Positions 36,290 to 47,655 of a stretch of 64,000 bases of DNA are shown here, in pieces. The translations under genes and the position numbers were made by a program. Origin of the DNA: Motacilla alba alba. Taxonomy: Eukaryota; Chordata; Aves; Passeriformes; Motacillidae. Positions within the stretch are counted from its first letter, which is position 1. Every line of letters starts with the position of its first letter. The notes below the pieces were generated by a model. It was not told where the DNA came from, made no database searches, and worked only from the letters and a program-made list of their open reading frames with translations. The stretch is taken from contig NC_052019.1 of NCBI RefSeq assembly GCF_015832195.1, positions 5,503,685-5,567,684 of the forward strand. Reading direction: 5' to 3'.

Positions 36290-36398
36290 CTGATGACATC
36301 ACATCCTCCCCAAAGAGCGGCACAGCCTCCCAAGCCAAGTGAGAAAAACCATCTCAGCTGTGCTGCACCAGCCCCAAGCACCGACACGCCAGGACACG
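36290..36398 (+). promoter_or_regulatory. Proximal promoter / 5' UTR of CD8A copy 2
   Basis: Contains CRE-like TGACATCA at 36294-36301 and the conserved CAGCCTCCCAAGCCAAGTGA block. Upstream sequence resembles the copy 3 promoter more than the copy 1 promoter. Confidence 0.45.
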
Positions 36399-39300
36399 AT
36401 GGACACGTCGCCTGCCCTGATCCTGCTGCTCACTCTGGGATTCTGTGAGTATGGACATGCGGTTGTGCAGCTCCTTCACTGGGAGAGGCAAGCAAAACCC
36501 TTCAACTGAATCAAAGGCATAGGACTAACAAATTAAAGGGAAGGAAAAATCAAACCAAAAACCACGGACCTTGAGGTGTGCTCAGTACTGGTGGGGGGAG
36601 AGGCAGAATCACCTCAGCCAGCAAAGGGCAGCCAGAGGGGTGGCTGCAGCACCACCTGCACTGGGAAGGGAGATTGATCCGATAAGGGGTTCCAGAGGGG
36701 AGGGAGAAGGGTGGGAAAAAAGAGATTTAAAAGTTAGTGTTCACAGGGAGCTTATACAGCTTATCACTTCAAAGAAGCAGGGAAGGTGTAACGTCCCTGA
36801 AAGGACACTGGAAGGGCAGCACCCATCTTTCAAGCCCAGGTGGCTGATTGCTGAACACCCTCCAGGCACCATCCCAGCAAGGACTCCAAGAAAACCTTCA
36901 CATCACCAGACTGCAAGGTCTTCCTTTTCCATTTCTACTTCCAGCCCATGGACAGGGAGGGAGGGAAGTTTCCTCAGAGAAGCCTTTGACTCTACCCGAG
37001 TGGTTCCAGCAAGGATTTCTCTCCTGCAGGCTGCCCTGGGATTTATGGCCAGTCACTTGAGATAAAGGTCAGGTCTCCCAAGGACATCACCCAGCTCCGG
37101 CTGGGACAGAAGCTGGAGCTGGAATGTCACACTGACAAGAGCCATGGCGCATTCTGGATCCTCCGGGACAGCAGTGGGACCCTGCACTTCATTGCCTTCA
37201 TCAGTTCTGTGTCCCGGGCCACATTTGAGGGGGGTCAGAGAACATCACCTCGCTTTGAGGCGAGCAAAGACAACACGATCTATCGGCTGGCAGTGAAATC
37301 TTTCACACCACAGGACGAGGGGAGCTATTTCTGCGTGATGAATTTGAACCAAATGCTGCACTTCAGCCCTGGCCAGCGTGCCTTCCTTCCAGGTCAGCGA
37401 CACCTTCACCCAGCCTCACCCAGCCCTGCCAAAATGCCCAGCACCTCCAGCCCGTGCCCTTTGTAACCAGCCATCCCTCCCACAAACCCCATTGCCCTGC
37501 TTGCTTGCCCAAAGCATCCTCTGACCAATCCACTGCTCCTCCTGCCACAGCCTCCCTGCTTCCCACCTCTCCTCCTGCCACTGCTCCTGCCCAAAGGCAA
37601 ACATGGCTGGGCATCACGTCCCCATCCCCACTTCCCCACCCATGGCTCTGAAGGGAGAGGGCTAAATCAAAGTCCACCACCACCCCCTCCTTCCTCAGCA
37701 CACGCAGGTCCCAAAAGTGCCACCAAGCTCAGGGGGCTCAGGCTTTGTGAGGATGGTGTCAGAAAGTGAGAAACAAGGAAGCTGCAGCTCCCTCTTGGCT
37801 CTTGGGAGACCCTCCTTGGGGGAGTCCCCCTCCAAGATGGGCTCTATGAAGTTCTGGAGCTGAACTCAGGAGCACCTGTGCCTTGGCAGGGGTAAGACTG
37901 CAGAAAGGCAGGAGAGATGTGTTTTATTCTATTTCCCTACATGCTGAGTTCATCCATTTCACTTGTAGTCATCACCACCACGGTGGCATCCAGCACACCA
38001 GGATCCACCACCCAGCGTGGCATCACTGAGGACCCCAACCTCACAACTCCAGTTCCAGGTAACCTGAATGCAGGGAGGGAGAGGGGAAGGGCTGGACTCT
38101 GGTCCACTGATGCCAAGGGGGATCCTGCAGATATTTTGGGATTGGGAGGGAGAGTGAAAATCCAGAGAGTTTCTTTATCTTTAAGGCTTAAATTCTAATA
38201 TTTCATTCAACCTAAGAAAGGCTAAATATGACATAAAAAGTCTGAGCATGCCTGGGCACACCAGGAATATGGGGAGGGGAGAGCCTTTGAGGCTGGGATT
38301 GCTTTTAGCCTCAGCAGGAAACATGAGAAAACTTTTGCCCACATGTCCTCCCTCGAGTCCCCAGGAAAATGCTGACACCAGAACTGTCTTGAACACTTGG
38401 TGGACATTCCATCTTCTCTCTTCCTGCAGAGGGAAGAATGCAGGAAGATCTGAATTTCTTCTGTCACATCTTCATCTGGGTCCCCTTGGCAGGGGCCTGC
38501 CTCCTGCTCCTCATTGCCCTGGTGATCACCATCGTGCTGTGTCAACGTAAGGCTCCCCACAACCCTCTCCAGATCCATCTCTGGCCTGAGCCCACAGCCC
38601 TGCCCTCAGGGGATGGATGTTCTGGCAATTTTGGGAGGCAGCTGATAATCAGAACACAGCCAATGCCAGACAAGGACCACTGTTAAAATCAGTGTCTGTA
38701 TTTTAATCCTCATCAATAGGCTTAGAATGAGAAAGAATTATCAACTTAGAATCACACAGTCAGGAAATTATTTATGTGGGAAAAGACTTTCAAGGAAGAA
38801 AAATAGATTAGAAAGAGACAGTACTTACTCTATCAACCGTCTTGGCTTGTAAATTGGTGTGTCAGAGGTTAAAGTGCCAGGGCCTGAAACATTCTGACCT
38901 AACAGAGTAAACATGCTCCAGCAGATGCTGAGAGTAGCATCTCAAGCTGGAACCAGATCAGAAACTTCATTACATTATGATCAGTGAAAAGCCCTCAGCT
39001 GCAGTTAATTTCTGCAGCAATTTCCAAGCTCTTCAGGATGGATTTTTACCTTAGCCTAAAATTAATGGCTGGGCATTTTATTTGGCTGAATCTGCCCCAA
39101 AGTACCAACACAGAGGCTGAAATGGGGAAGAGCATCGTTCCCTTGGGTGCACGTGATGTGGCATCACTGCCACTCACCTGCTGCAGAAATTATTGCTGCT
39201 GAGGGATTTTCAGCAACGTGCCAAAGTCACTGGAGACAGCAGACAGAAATAATTCACCCTCAGTGTTCCAAGACTGACCCTGCTGCTGCTACTCACCCTA

Positions 39301-41824
39301 AAGATTAATTCATTAAAATATTTAAGTGGATTACTGGGGTAACATGAGCTGCAGCACCATTCCCTGGCATGGGTTTCCTCAAAAATAGGCTTGGTTTATC
39401 TGTTATTAAAGATATCAGCTGCAGGGGAGCACCAGCCCTACCTCACTGGAGTGTTTCTTTCCTGAGCTGTCACTTGGCACCTTTGAACCAAAACATTTTC
39501 TCTCTTTTCTTAGAAACCAGAAGACGAAGATGCAGGTGTAAGAGGTGAGTGACAGGCACTGGCATTTTCCTCTTCAACTTGGCAACATCTCACCCTCAAG
39601 AGATAAAGGAGGCAGGTGCCAAAAAAGCAACCTAAAAATTCTTCATCTGATAGAAGATGATTGGCAGGAGCCTGAGCAATGACTTAGGGGCAAAAACAGA
39701 ACAGAAGGTTCTCTATTTTTGGTTTTGTTTGGGGTTTTTTGTCTATTTGGGCTTTTTGTTTGGTTTTACAACTATTAAGTCATTCAAATCATTGAGCTCT
39801 GACCCAGCAGCCAACACAAAACAGAAGGACAGGAGGTGTTTGTGGCAGCCCAAAAACTTTGTGCATTACCCAGTGCTCATAACTAACCCCATTGTGTGCT
39901 TCCAATGCACCATTCCAAACTTGAGCTTGGGAGTGACCATATTTCACCCTTCCCCTCCCCAAACCATTCATTTGATTTCATTGCTGCCTATTCAGATGTC
40001 CCCATGGTTTCCACGTAAGTTCCTGCACCCCAAATCCCCCTCTGCACCATGCTGGACCAGCAGCACCAGGGTTCCTGCCTCTGTTTCCCCACCAGGCATT
40101 GAGGAACAGCAGCAGGGAGGCTGTGCAGCCTCACAGGACTCTCCTGAGAAAGCCAGTGCAGCCAGGGATAGATTGAGGGGTAACCCAGCTTCTAGGGCAC
40201 CATTTCTTCATGCTTTCCCTCCTGCCTCCCCAGCTCGCCCTGGGTGACCAGGAAAACACGATCAGAATGAGAATTGCCAAGTCCTGGTTTGGGAGAGGAA
40301 ATGCTTTTTGCCCACACACATTTTGCTTCTGCAAATAGACCTCCCTGCAGCTGGTTTGCTCACTTCTCCTGCTCTGAAGGAAACCACTTCTGCAGGCTTT
40401 GTGCACCCTGGGGCTTGTGGCAAGAGAGGTATCAAAAAATCCCCAATACTGCTCAAAGGCAACCAGGGCTGGGCCAGTGCTTGGAACAGCTGGGTTGCCA
40501 AGAAACTTTGGAACAGCATGTTCACACCTCTGGAGCCTCATTCTTTGCCAATCAAAGCATCTTTTAAATCAGATAAATTCCTGTTCTTGTTATACATCCA
40601 TGGGTTTTTTTAGTACAAGAGGTAATTGCCATTTAGTTCTCCAAATTATAATAGAGTCCCTCCCCAACATTAGCAGGAAATGGATCCCTATAAATTTATT
40701 TTTCTTTCAAAGGCAGGTTGAATTTTTTAAACTGTCTGTAAAATGGAACAGACTGTCATTTTCACAGGGGATATTTATCACACCCAGAGCTTTCCTGATC
40801 CTCGTCTGCCTTTCCAGGGGAGAAATGATAAGGAAGAGCTCTTCATGCAGCCTTGTTTAGGAGAATGTTTGCATTTTTCACTTATCTCAACCCCTGTTGC
40901 CAGCTCTGTGCAAGGATGTTCTGTCTCTGTGGGGAGAAAAACACCCTGCAGAGCTCTCCCACTTTGCCCCGATGCAGTGGGGAATCAGGAAATCACCTCC
41001 TCAAGGATGGCTCTCCTTCAGCAGCCCTAAGCTTGACAGAGCTCTGGTTTGAGCTATTGTACCATATTTCAGTTTTGATTTAGAGAGGAAATTCCTGCTG
41101 CTCTGAGCGGCTCCTGCTCAGTGAAAGGCAGCTCTGTGGAAGTTAACAGTGCAATTCACTCCCTTACAAAGCACCCCAGGATCTGGCCTGCCATCCTTGC
41201 TGGCAGCAGAAGGATTCATTTTCCACCACCAATGAATCTTCCCTGAAAAGGGGTACCAAATCCCCAACTCATTAGATCAGCATAAAACTCTCAGTTGATG
41301 GAGAGCAGTCATTTTTATCATTTTGGTTGCAATTTGGCTCCCTGGAAAGACTCCTTTCAAACTTCTCTGCAGGAAACCTGTTCCAACAAGAAAATAATCT
41401 CTCTAAAATTTTAACACCCTGTCTAACTCAAAAAAAAAAACCCACAAACCCTTAGCTCTTCCTTCTTCATTCTTTTCTGAATGTGGAGAAATGCTTAATG
41501 AGAGGACAGGAGTGTGCAGAAGTCAGAGGTAAATTTTAAAAGCCCACTTTATTTTTTAATTAATATAAGAATTGACCATCAGTGTATCTTGAGAATATCC
41601 TTCTGTTATCTGTCACTGCTTGAAATGGAGGCAGACCTTTCACTTGCACAAAGAGGATTCAGGAACACTTTGCAGCCTCCTCTTGGAGGTCCCTGGCTGC
41701 AGCCCAAGGCTAAAGGAGTCTGAATTTCCTTCTTGCTCGTCTCCCATCTGAGTGAACCAAACCTTCTTCTCTCTCCAGACCTGCAAACGGGAAGCCCCCC
41801 ACGAAACCCAGGACACAAAACTAA
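36399..41824 (+). CDS. CD8A: CD8 alpha chain, copy 2 (6 exons, complete; hybrid gene)
   Basis: Coding exons: 36399-36444, 37030-37392, 37969-38058, 38430-38546, 39514-39544, 41779-41824; 230 residues. Same architecture as copy 1: signal peptide, Ig V domain (Cys48, Trp58, Cys117), stalk with NLT, Cys178, membrane segment and CRC tail motif. Differences from copy 1: Phe57 for Ser immediately before the core Trp58, Ala133 for Val, and Gln229 for Pro near the C terminus. Exon 1, intron 1 and much of intron 2 share variants with copy 3, while exons 3-6 and their introns match copy 1. All splice sites are intact, so it should be functional. Confidence 0.95.
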
Positions 41825-42001
41825 CACAGATCAGCTTCTGCTCCTCCTGGCTTCTGGATCTTCTCCTGAGAGCTGTCAGCACAGAAATCCATCTCCTACA
41901 TTATCCACAAGGCCACTGCACCTCAGCCACTGTGCCCAGACAGGTTTGAGGGGACGAGAGGGAGCACAGACACACAGCCAAGGAGCAGCAGCTGCCTGTG
42001 A

Positions 42002-42154
42002 GCTGCAGGGTCAAGCACAGCTCCTTCCAACCCCTGAGCTCCTCTGGGCAATGCTGCACAGTCAAGCACAGCTCCTTCCAACCCCTGAGCTCCTCTGGGC
42101 AATGCTGCAGGGTCAAGCACAGCCCCTTCCAAGCCCTGAGCTCCTCTGGGCAAT
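42002..42154. repeat. 51-bp minisatellite, 3 units (3' UTR of CD8A copy 2)
   Basis: Same unit as at 32871-33176 but only three copies. The last unit has CAGCCCCTTCCAAGCCC changes not present in copy 1. Confidence 0.95.
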
Positions 42155-42734
42155 GCCAGGGGCCAAAGGCCACCTCTGCTCCCAGGGACAGGGCTCAGGC
42201 ACTAGAGCCAGGCCAATCCTGATGCTGACACACCTCAGTGAGAAGCTGGTGAGAAATAAGGACATGATTTTCTCCCAAAATGCAGCCAGAGGTGGCATTT
42301 GCTACACAAAGCCTTAGAAATAATTATCCCCACTCAACACATCTTCTTGTTGTGGTGCCTCTCTCCTAGGGCTTTTGTTGTCTCATGTCATGGAATGCAA
42401 GACTGCATTGAGAAGTTAAATTTGCCTTACTTTTGAGGTTTTTACAGTCCTGGGGGCTAAGGTTCACTGCTCCCCTCACATTATCCTTGTTCTGCTGCTA
42501 CCCCTGATCCACTTATTTCTGCAGGAGTTTGGCCTGAGTAAGGAAAGTGGGATTTGCTTTCTTTCTGAGGGAAATGCCTAAGTGATTAAAAAAAATTGTT
42601 TTGGTTAAGCAGGATGTTTAACGTGTTGATATTTTGGGGACATGTTGTGGACTACTGTAAGTTCTGTTTTTTCAGATCTGTATTTCATGTAAATACTTCC
42701 TTAGTATAGCTGCAATTTAAGAACTGAGATATAA

Positions 42735-42740
42735 AATAAA
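42735..42740 (+). terminator. AATAAA polyadenylation signal, CD8A copy 2
   Basis: Same position relative to the gene as in copy 1. Confidence 0.6.
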
Positions 42741-42755
42741 ATTATTCTAGTCAGA

Positions 42756-43815
42756 TTCATGACCATTATTTCTTTCTTTCTTCGGTTCCTAGTCTCAGAA
42801 AAGCTAAAATCCTTCAGGAAGATAATAAATAAAGGGTTGAAAAAGTCTTGGCTGAGGGAAAAGCCAGTGATTAGTACACCATCCTGAGCATTAGGGTGCA
42901 GACTTCAGCTTCCAGCTTACCTAAAACCTTACAGCCTAAAATCATCTAAAGGCATCTTCCCAGGGATTTGCTGATGGGCCCAGTAACACTCCCACATCCC
43001 AGGAAACTGCCAAGGTGCCTGAGATAAGGAGTCTGCGGATACTCTGGAATTCTTGTCACGGGGCTGATAAAAACCTGGCAAAAAAAAAGAGTGGAAGAAA
43101 CCTTTTGATAGTCTCCTCTTCTGTAAACAAGATGGGAAGGAGAGAAATAAAAGAAAAACAAAGTTTTTCCAAACTTACTTGTTTGTAAGAATAAAAAAAA
43201 GAAAAGAAAGGACTAGATAAGTGTACATAAACAATAGCAAGCAAATACTGAATGGCAATTCCACAGAAGTACACACACTATGAAGATAAAAATAACAGAA
43301 AAGCCCCAACATTGAGGCTGTGAGATCAATTTAATTACTGGGTGGTTTCTTATTAAATTAGTGTGAGCTAAAAATTTTCACTTAAAAAGCTATAACTCAA
43401 AGTGTTTCTGCCAAAAAGCAATAGGTCTTTCCTCATTTTCTCATGACCACTTTTTCACATTACACATCACACCACGTTCCTGTAGCCCAGGCAGAAGGGC
43501 AGTGAGCTCCTGCTCTGGTACTGACCCCCACACCCAAATCCTCTTCCAACAGATGAAGAAATAGAAGCAGGATCTGTATGCTCTGGGAATTTTTATTTGT
43601 TTCAGAGGGGTTGTTTGTTATTTCAGAACACACCTATCACTTCTATGCCCAGTGCCAAACTCAGGAGGCTCTGGGAAGGCTCCTGCCTCCCTCAAGACAT
43701 CTGCACACTGATCCTCCAACCCACACTCTGCTCACACAGCACCAGTGACCCTCACACATCCCAGCAGCAGCCTTCCCCACTCACCAACACACTTTGATGC
43801 CCAGTGATAGAACCA
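42756..43815. other. Intergenic spacer after CD8A copy 2
   Basis: Near-identical to the spacer after copy 1. No gene seen. Confidence 0.6.
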
Positions 43816-44392
43816 CAGCTCCTAAACCACTTTCCATAACTCAGCTGGCAGCAGCAGCACAAAGAGCAGCACCTGTATTCTGACAGAGCCAGGAATCAAG
43901 AGGCTTCTTGGCAAAGGGTTAGTAAAAAAAAAAAATAAAAAAAAAATTAAACAAAAAGCCTTACACAGAAAGACAATGAACAGGAAAGCCTGTATGTGCA
44001 AAGCTCCAGGAAATATCAGCCATTGCCCTGTGCCAGTGGTGACCCAGAGGCAGCAGCAAGGGCTCTCTCCATGGGAGCACACAGCGAGCTTGGGGCAGGA
44101 CAGAAGGAACCCGTGGTGAGCCAAAAGAACCACAAGCAGATAAAACAAAGAATAAGCAAATCACAAATTCTGGGCTAGAAACTAATTTCTTCAGAAATTC
44201 TTTTTTTCCTCAATGTTTTGTCACAGAGGCCAAGGATTGTCACTTTACACAAGAGGGTCCTGATGACGTCTCACATCCCCCCAAAGAGCAGCACAGCCTC
44301 CCAAGCCAAGTGACAAAGTTCATCTCAGCTGTGCTGCACTGTCCCCAAGGACAGACACTCCAGGAGAAGATGGCTGGGTCATCTCATGCTCT
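43816..44392 (+). pseudogene. Decayed CD8A promoter plus first-exon relic, between copies 2 and 3
   Basis: Duplicate of 34850-35432, with the same relic ATG (44370-44372), the same TGACGTCT site (44264-44271) and the same loss of a signal-peptide core. Confidence 0.6.
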
Positions 44393-45235
44393 GAGTAGCA
44401 GCCCCTACAGCAACTGCATCAAACTCAGCAGCCCCTGGCTTCTGACAGATGAGGAAGAAACGGAGCTTCTTTGCAAAGGTGTAATAAAAAAAAAACCAGA
44501 AACAGAAAAGCAATTAACAGGAAAGTTCAATCAAACACCAGCCCAGCCCCTTGCACTCTGGTGAAATTATTCTTTCTATGCATGCAAAGGTCCAGGAAGC
44601 ATCACCCATCCCCATGTGCCAGTGGTCACTTGGAGGCAGCAGCAAGAGCCCTCTCTGGTGAACCATAAAAGGGTTTTTTTGAAGAGCAGAAGACCCTGTG
44701 GTTAAAGAAGAGAACCACAAGTTTTAAAAACAAAGAAAAGACAAAACATTTGTGCAAGGGGCAATCTCAACAGGTTCCAGCTCCTAAACCAACTACCTTT
44801 CATGAAAAGGCTTTTGCTGAGCAATAGCAAAGAAGAACTGAAGAAGTGCAACGAGAACAGAGAAGTACCCATCTGTGTGCCAGCAACCTGTGCTTGGAGA
44901 TGAACAATACACATGGATCTACACCAGGAACACCCGTGTCACTGTGGGCCCTGCCAGGCACCCGGGATTCCATGAATGTGCTCAAGAGAAGGAGGCAGAA
45001 TCCCCGCCAAGAAAAGGGTTCTAGGGTCTGCACCAAACAAAGGGTCTGATCCGTGTCTTCTGCACAGAAGCTGTGGGGAGGGAACAGCAGGCTGTGGTGG
45101 CTGATCCCACCTCAGCCATGAGCAGCATTACTCTGGATCTCTCTGAAAGTCATCCAGAAAAAATCCTTGAGGCACTTCTAAGAAGTGAAGAGGTTATAGG
45201 GACACTTGGACTGATTTAATCCTGGTGTTGGGGTC

Positions 45236-45344
45236 CTGATGACATCATATCCTTCCCAAAGAGCGGCACACCCTCCCAAGCCAAGTCAGAAAAACCATCT
45301 CAGCTGTGCTGCACCAGCCCCAAGCACCGACACGCCAGGACACG
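45236..45344 (+). promoter_or_regulatory. Proximal promoter / 5' UTR of CD8A copy 3
   Basis: CRE-like TGACATCA at 45240-45247 is kept, but the neighbouring ACATCC of copies 1 and 2 reads ATATCC, which breaks the inverted ETS-type core. Confidence 0.4.
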
Positions 45345-47655
45345 ATGGACACGTCTCCTGCCCTGCTCCTGCTGCTCACTCTGGGATTCTGTGAGTATGG
45401 ACATGGGGTTGTCCTCTTCACTGGGAGAGGCAGGAAAAACCCTTCCACTGAATCCAAGGCATAGGACTAACTAGTTAAAGGGAAGGAAAAATCAAACCAA
45501 AAACCACGGACCTTGAGGTGTGCTCAGTACTGGTGGGGGGAGAGGCAGAATCACCTCAGCCAGCAAAGGGAGCCAGAGGGGTGGCTGCAGCACCACCTGC
45601 ACTGGGAAGGGAGATTGATCCCATGAGGGGTTCCAGAGGGGAGGGAGAAGGGTGGGAAAAAAGAGATTTAAAAGTTAGTGTTCACAGGGAGCTTATACAG
45701 CTTATCACTTCAGAGAAGCAGGGAAGGTGTAACGTCCCTGAAAGGACACTGGAAGGGCAGCACCCATCTTTCAAGCCCGGGTGGCTGATTGCTGAGCACC
45801 CTCCAGGCACCATCCCAGCAGGGACTCCAAGAAAACCTTCACATCACCAGACTGCGAGGTCTTCCCTTTCCATTTCTACTTCCAGCCCATGGACAGGGAG
45901 GGAGGGAAGTTTCCTCAGAGAAGCCTTTGACTCTACCCGAGTGGTTCCAGCAAGGATTTCTCTCCTGCAGGCTGCCCTGGGATTTATGGCCAGTCACTTG
46001 AGATAAAGGTCAGGTCTCCCAAGGACATCACCCAGCTCCGGCTGGGACAGAAGCTGGAGCTGGAATGTCACACTGACAAGAGCCATGGCGCATCCTGGAT
46101 CCTCCGGGACAGCAGTGGGACCCTTCGCTTCATTGCCTTCATCAGTTCCGTGTCCCGGGCCACATTTGAGGGGGGTCAGAGAACATCACCTCGCTTTGAG
46201 GCGAGCAAAGACAACACGATCTATCGGCTGGCAGTGAAATCTTTCACACCACAGGACGAGGGGAGCTATTTCTGCGTGATGAATTTGAACCAAATGCTGC
46301 ACTTCAGCCCTGGCCAGCGTGCCTTCCTTCCAGGTCAGCAACACTTTCACCCAGCCTTACCCAGCCCTGCCAAAATGCCCAGCACCTCCAGCCCGTGCCC
46401 TTTGTAACCAGCCATCCCTCCCACAAACCCCATTGCCCTGCTTGCTTGCCCAAGGCATCCTCTGACCAATCCACTGCTCCTCCTGCCACAGCCTCCCTGC
46501 TTCCCACCTCTCCTCCTGCCACTGCTCCTGCCCAAAGGCAAACATGGCTGGGCATCACGTCCCCATCCCCACTTCCCCACCCATGGCTCTGAAGGGAGAG
46601 GGCTAAATCAAAGTCCACCACCACCCCCTCCTTCCTCAGCACACGCAGGTCCCAAAAGTGCCACCAAGCTCAGGGGGCTCAGGCTTTGTGAGGATGGTGT
46701 CAGAAAGTGAGAAACAAGCAGGCTGCAGCTCCCTCTTGGCTCTTGGGAGACCCCCTCTATGGAGACCCCATCCACACTGGGCTCTATGAAGCTCCCCCAG
46801 AGCTGAGGCCTTTTCTGTGCACAGGAACAGCCATGCCCAGCCAGGAGAGCAGAAAGGCAGGAGAGATGTGTTTTATTCTATTTCCCTACATGCTGAATCC
46901 ATCCATTTCACTTGCAGCCACCACTGAAGTGGCACCCAGCACACCAGGACCCACCACTCAAGGGGGCATCACTGAAGGGGACTCCTGCCTGAAGACACCA
47001 GATCCAGGTAACCTGGCTGCAGGGAGGGAGAGGGGAGGAGCTGGACCCTTGTCCACTGATACCAAGGGGGATCCTGCAGATATTTTGGGCTGGGGGGGGG
47101 GGGGGAAGAGTGAAAATCCATACAGCTTTAGCAGAGTTGGAAGGATTAAAATCCATCATTTCCTCCCCCATAGGAAAGGCTATGGATGTAAAAAGCATGA
47201 GCATATCCCCTGCCTGAGAACACCAGGAACAGGGGGAGGGAAAAAGTTGGGCCTCAGGGCCCAGGTCTGCTTTTAGTCTCATCAAAGCACACAGGAAAAC
47301 TTTTGGCCATGTGTCCCCCCTCCAGTTCTGAGGAAAATGCTGCCAGCAGTAGAACATCACTGCAGGCTTAGGGGAAGCTCTCTGCCTCAGGCACACCAGG
47401 CAGGGCCCTGGGCAGCTGCCTTGGCTCCACCAGAGCTGGCTGAAACACCAGCTGTGAGCACCTGGTAGACCTTCCCTCTTCTCCATTCCTGCAGACAGCA
47501 GAATGCAGGAAGACCTGGATTCCTCCTGTCTTGTCTTCCTCTGGCTCCGCTTGGCAGGCTTCTGTCTCCTGCTCCTCCAGCTCCTGGCCACCACCATCGT
47601 GCTGCATCAACTTAAGGCTCACCACGAACCCCCTCGAGGTGCACCTCTGGCCTGA
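45345..47655 (+). CDS. CD8A: CD8 alpha-like chain, copy 3, without the Lck-binding tail (4 exons)
   Basis: Coding exons: 45345-45390, 45971-46333, 46918-47007, 47495-47655; 219 residues. The Ig V domain is nearly identical to copies 1 and 2 (Arg68 for His). The stalk has diverged: it lacks the NLT glycosylation site and has an extra Cys160. The membrane segment keeps Cys178 but has Arg185 (Pro in the others) and Gln195 (Ile). At the end of this exon the donor CAAC|GTAAGG of copies 1 and 2 is CAAC|TTAAGG, so the frame reads into the former intron and stops at 47653-47655 with the tail LKAHHEPPRGAPLA. There is no CxC motif. It could be a decoy, an adaptor-dependent receptor, or a gene on the way to decay; the intact frame favours a protein. 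No further CD8A-type tail exon was found downstream. Confidence 0.85.
47092..47105 (+). repeat. G14 homopolymer in intron 3 of CD8A copy 3
   Basis: Fourteen consecutive G bases. Copies 1 and 2 have only short G runs at the matching site. The length may be unreliable in an assembly. Confidence 0.8.

Larger units (their letters stand above)
27272..36398 (+). repeat. Tandem duplication unit 1 (about 9.1 kb) containing CD8A copy 1
   Basis: Exons and introns recur about 9.13 kb to the right with only scattered differences from about 27640 onward; the 5' part (promoter and first half of intron 1) is clearly more diverged. Boundaries are set at start codons for convenience; the real crossover boundary is discussed in the findings. 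Confidence 0.85.
41825..42755 (+). other. 3' UTR of CD8A copy 2
   Basis: Runs from the stop through the three-unit minisatellite to the AATAAA at 42735-42740. Confidence 0.5.
36399..45344 (+). repeat. Tandem duplication unit 2 (about 8.9 kb) containing CD8A copy 2
   Basis: Near-identical to unit 1. It is shorter mainly because the minisatellite has three fewer units (153 bases) and the poly-purine and poly-A tracts are shorter. Confidence 0.85.
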
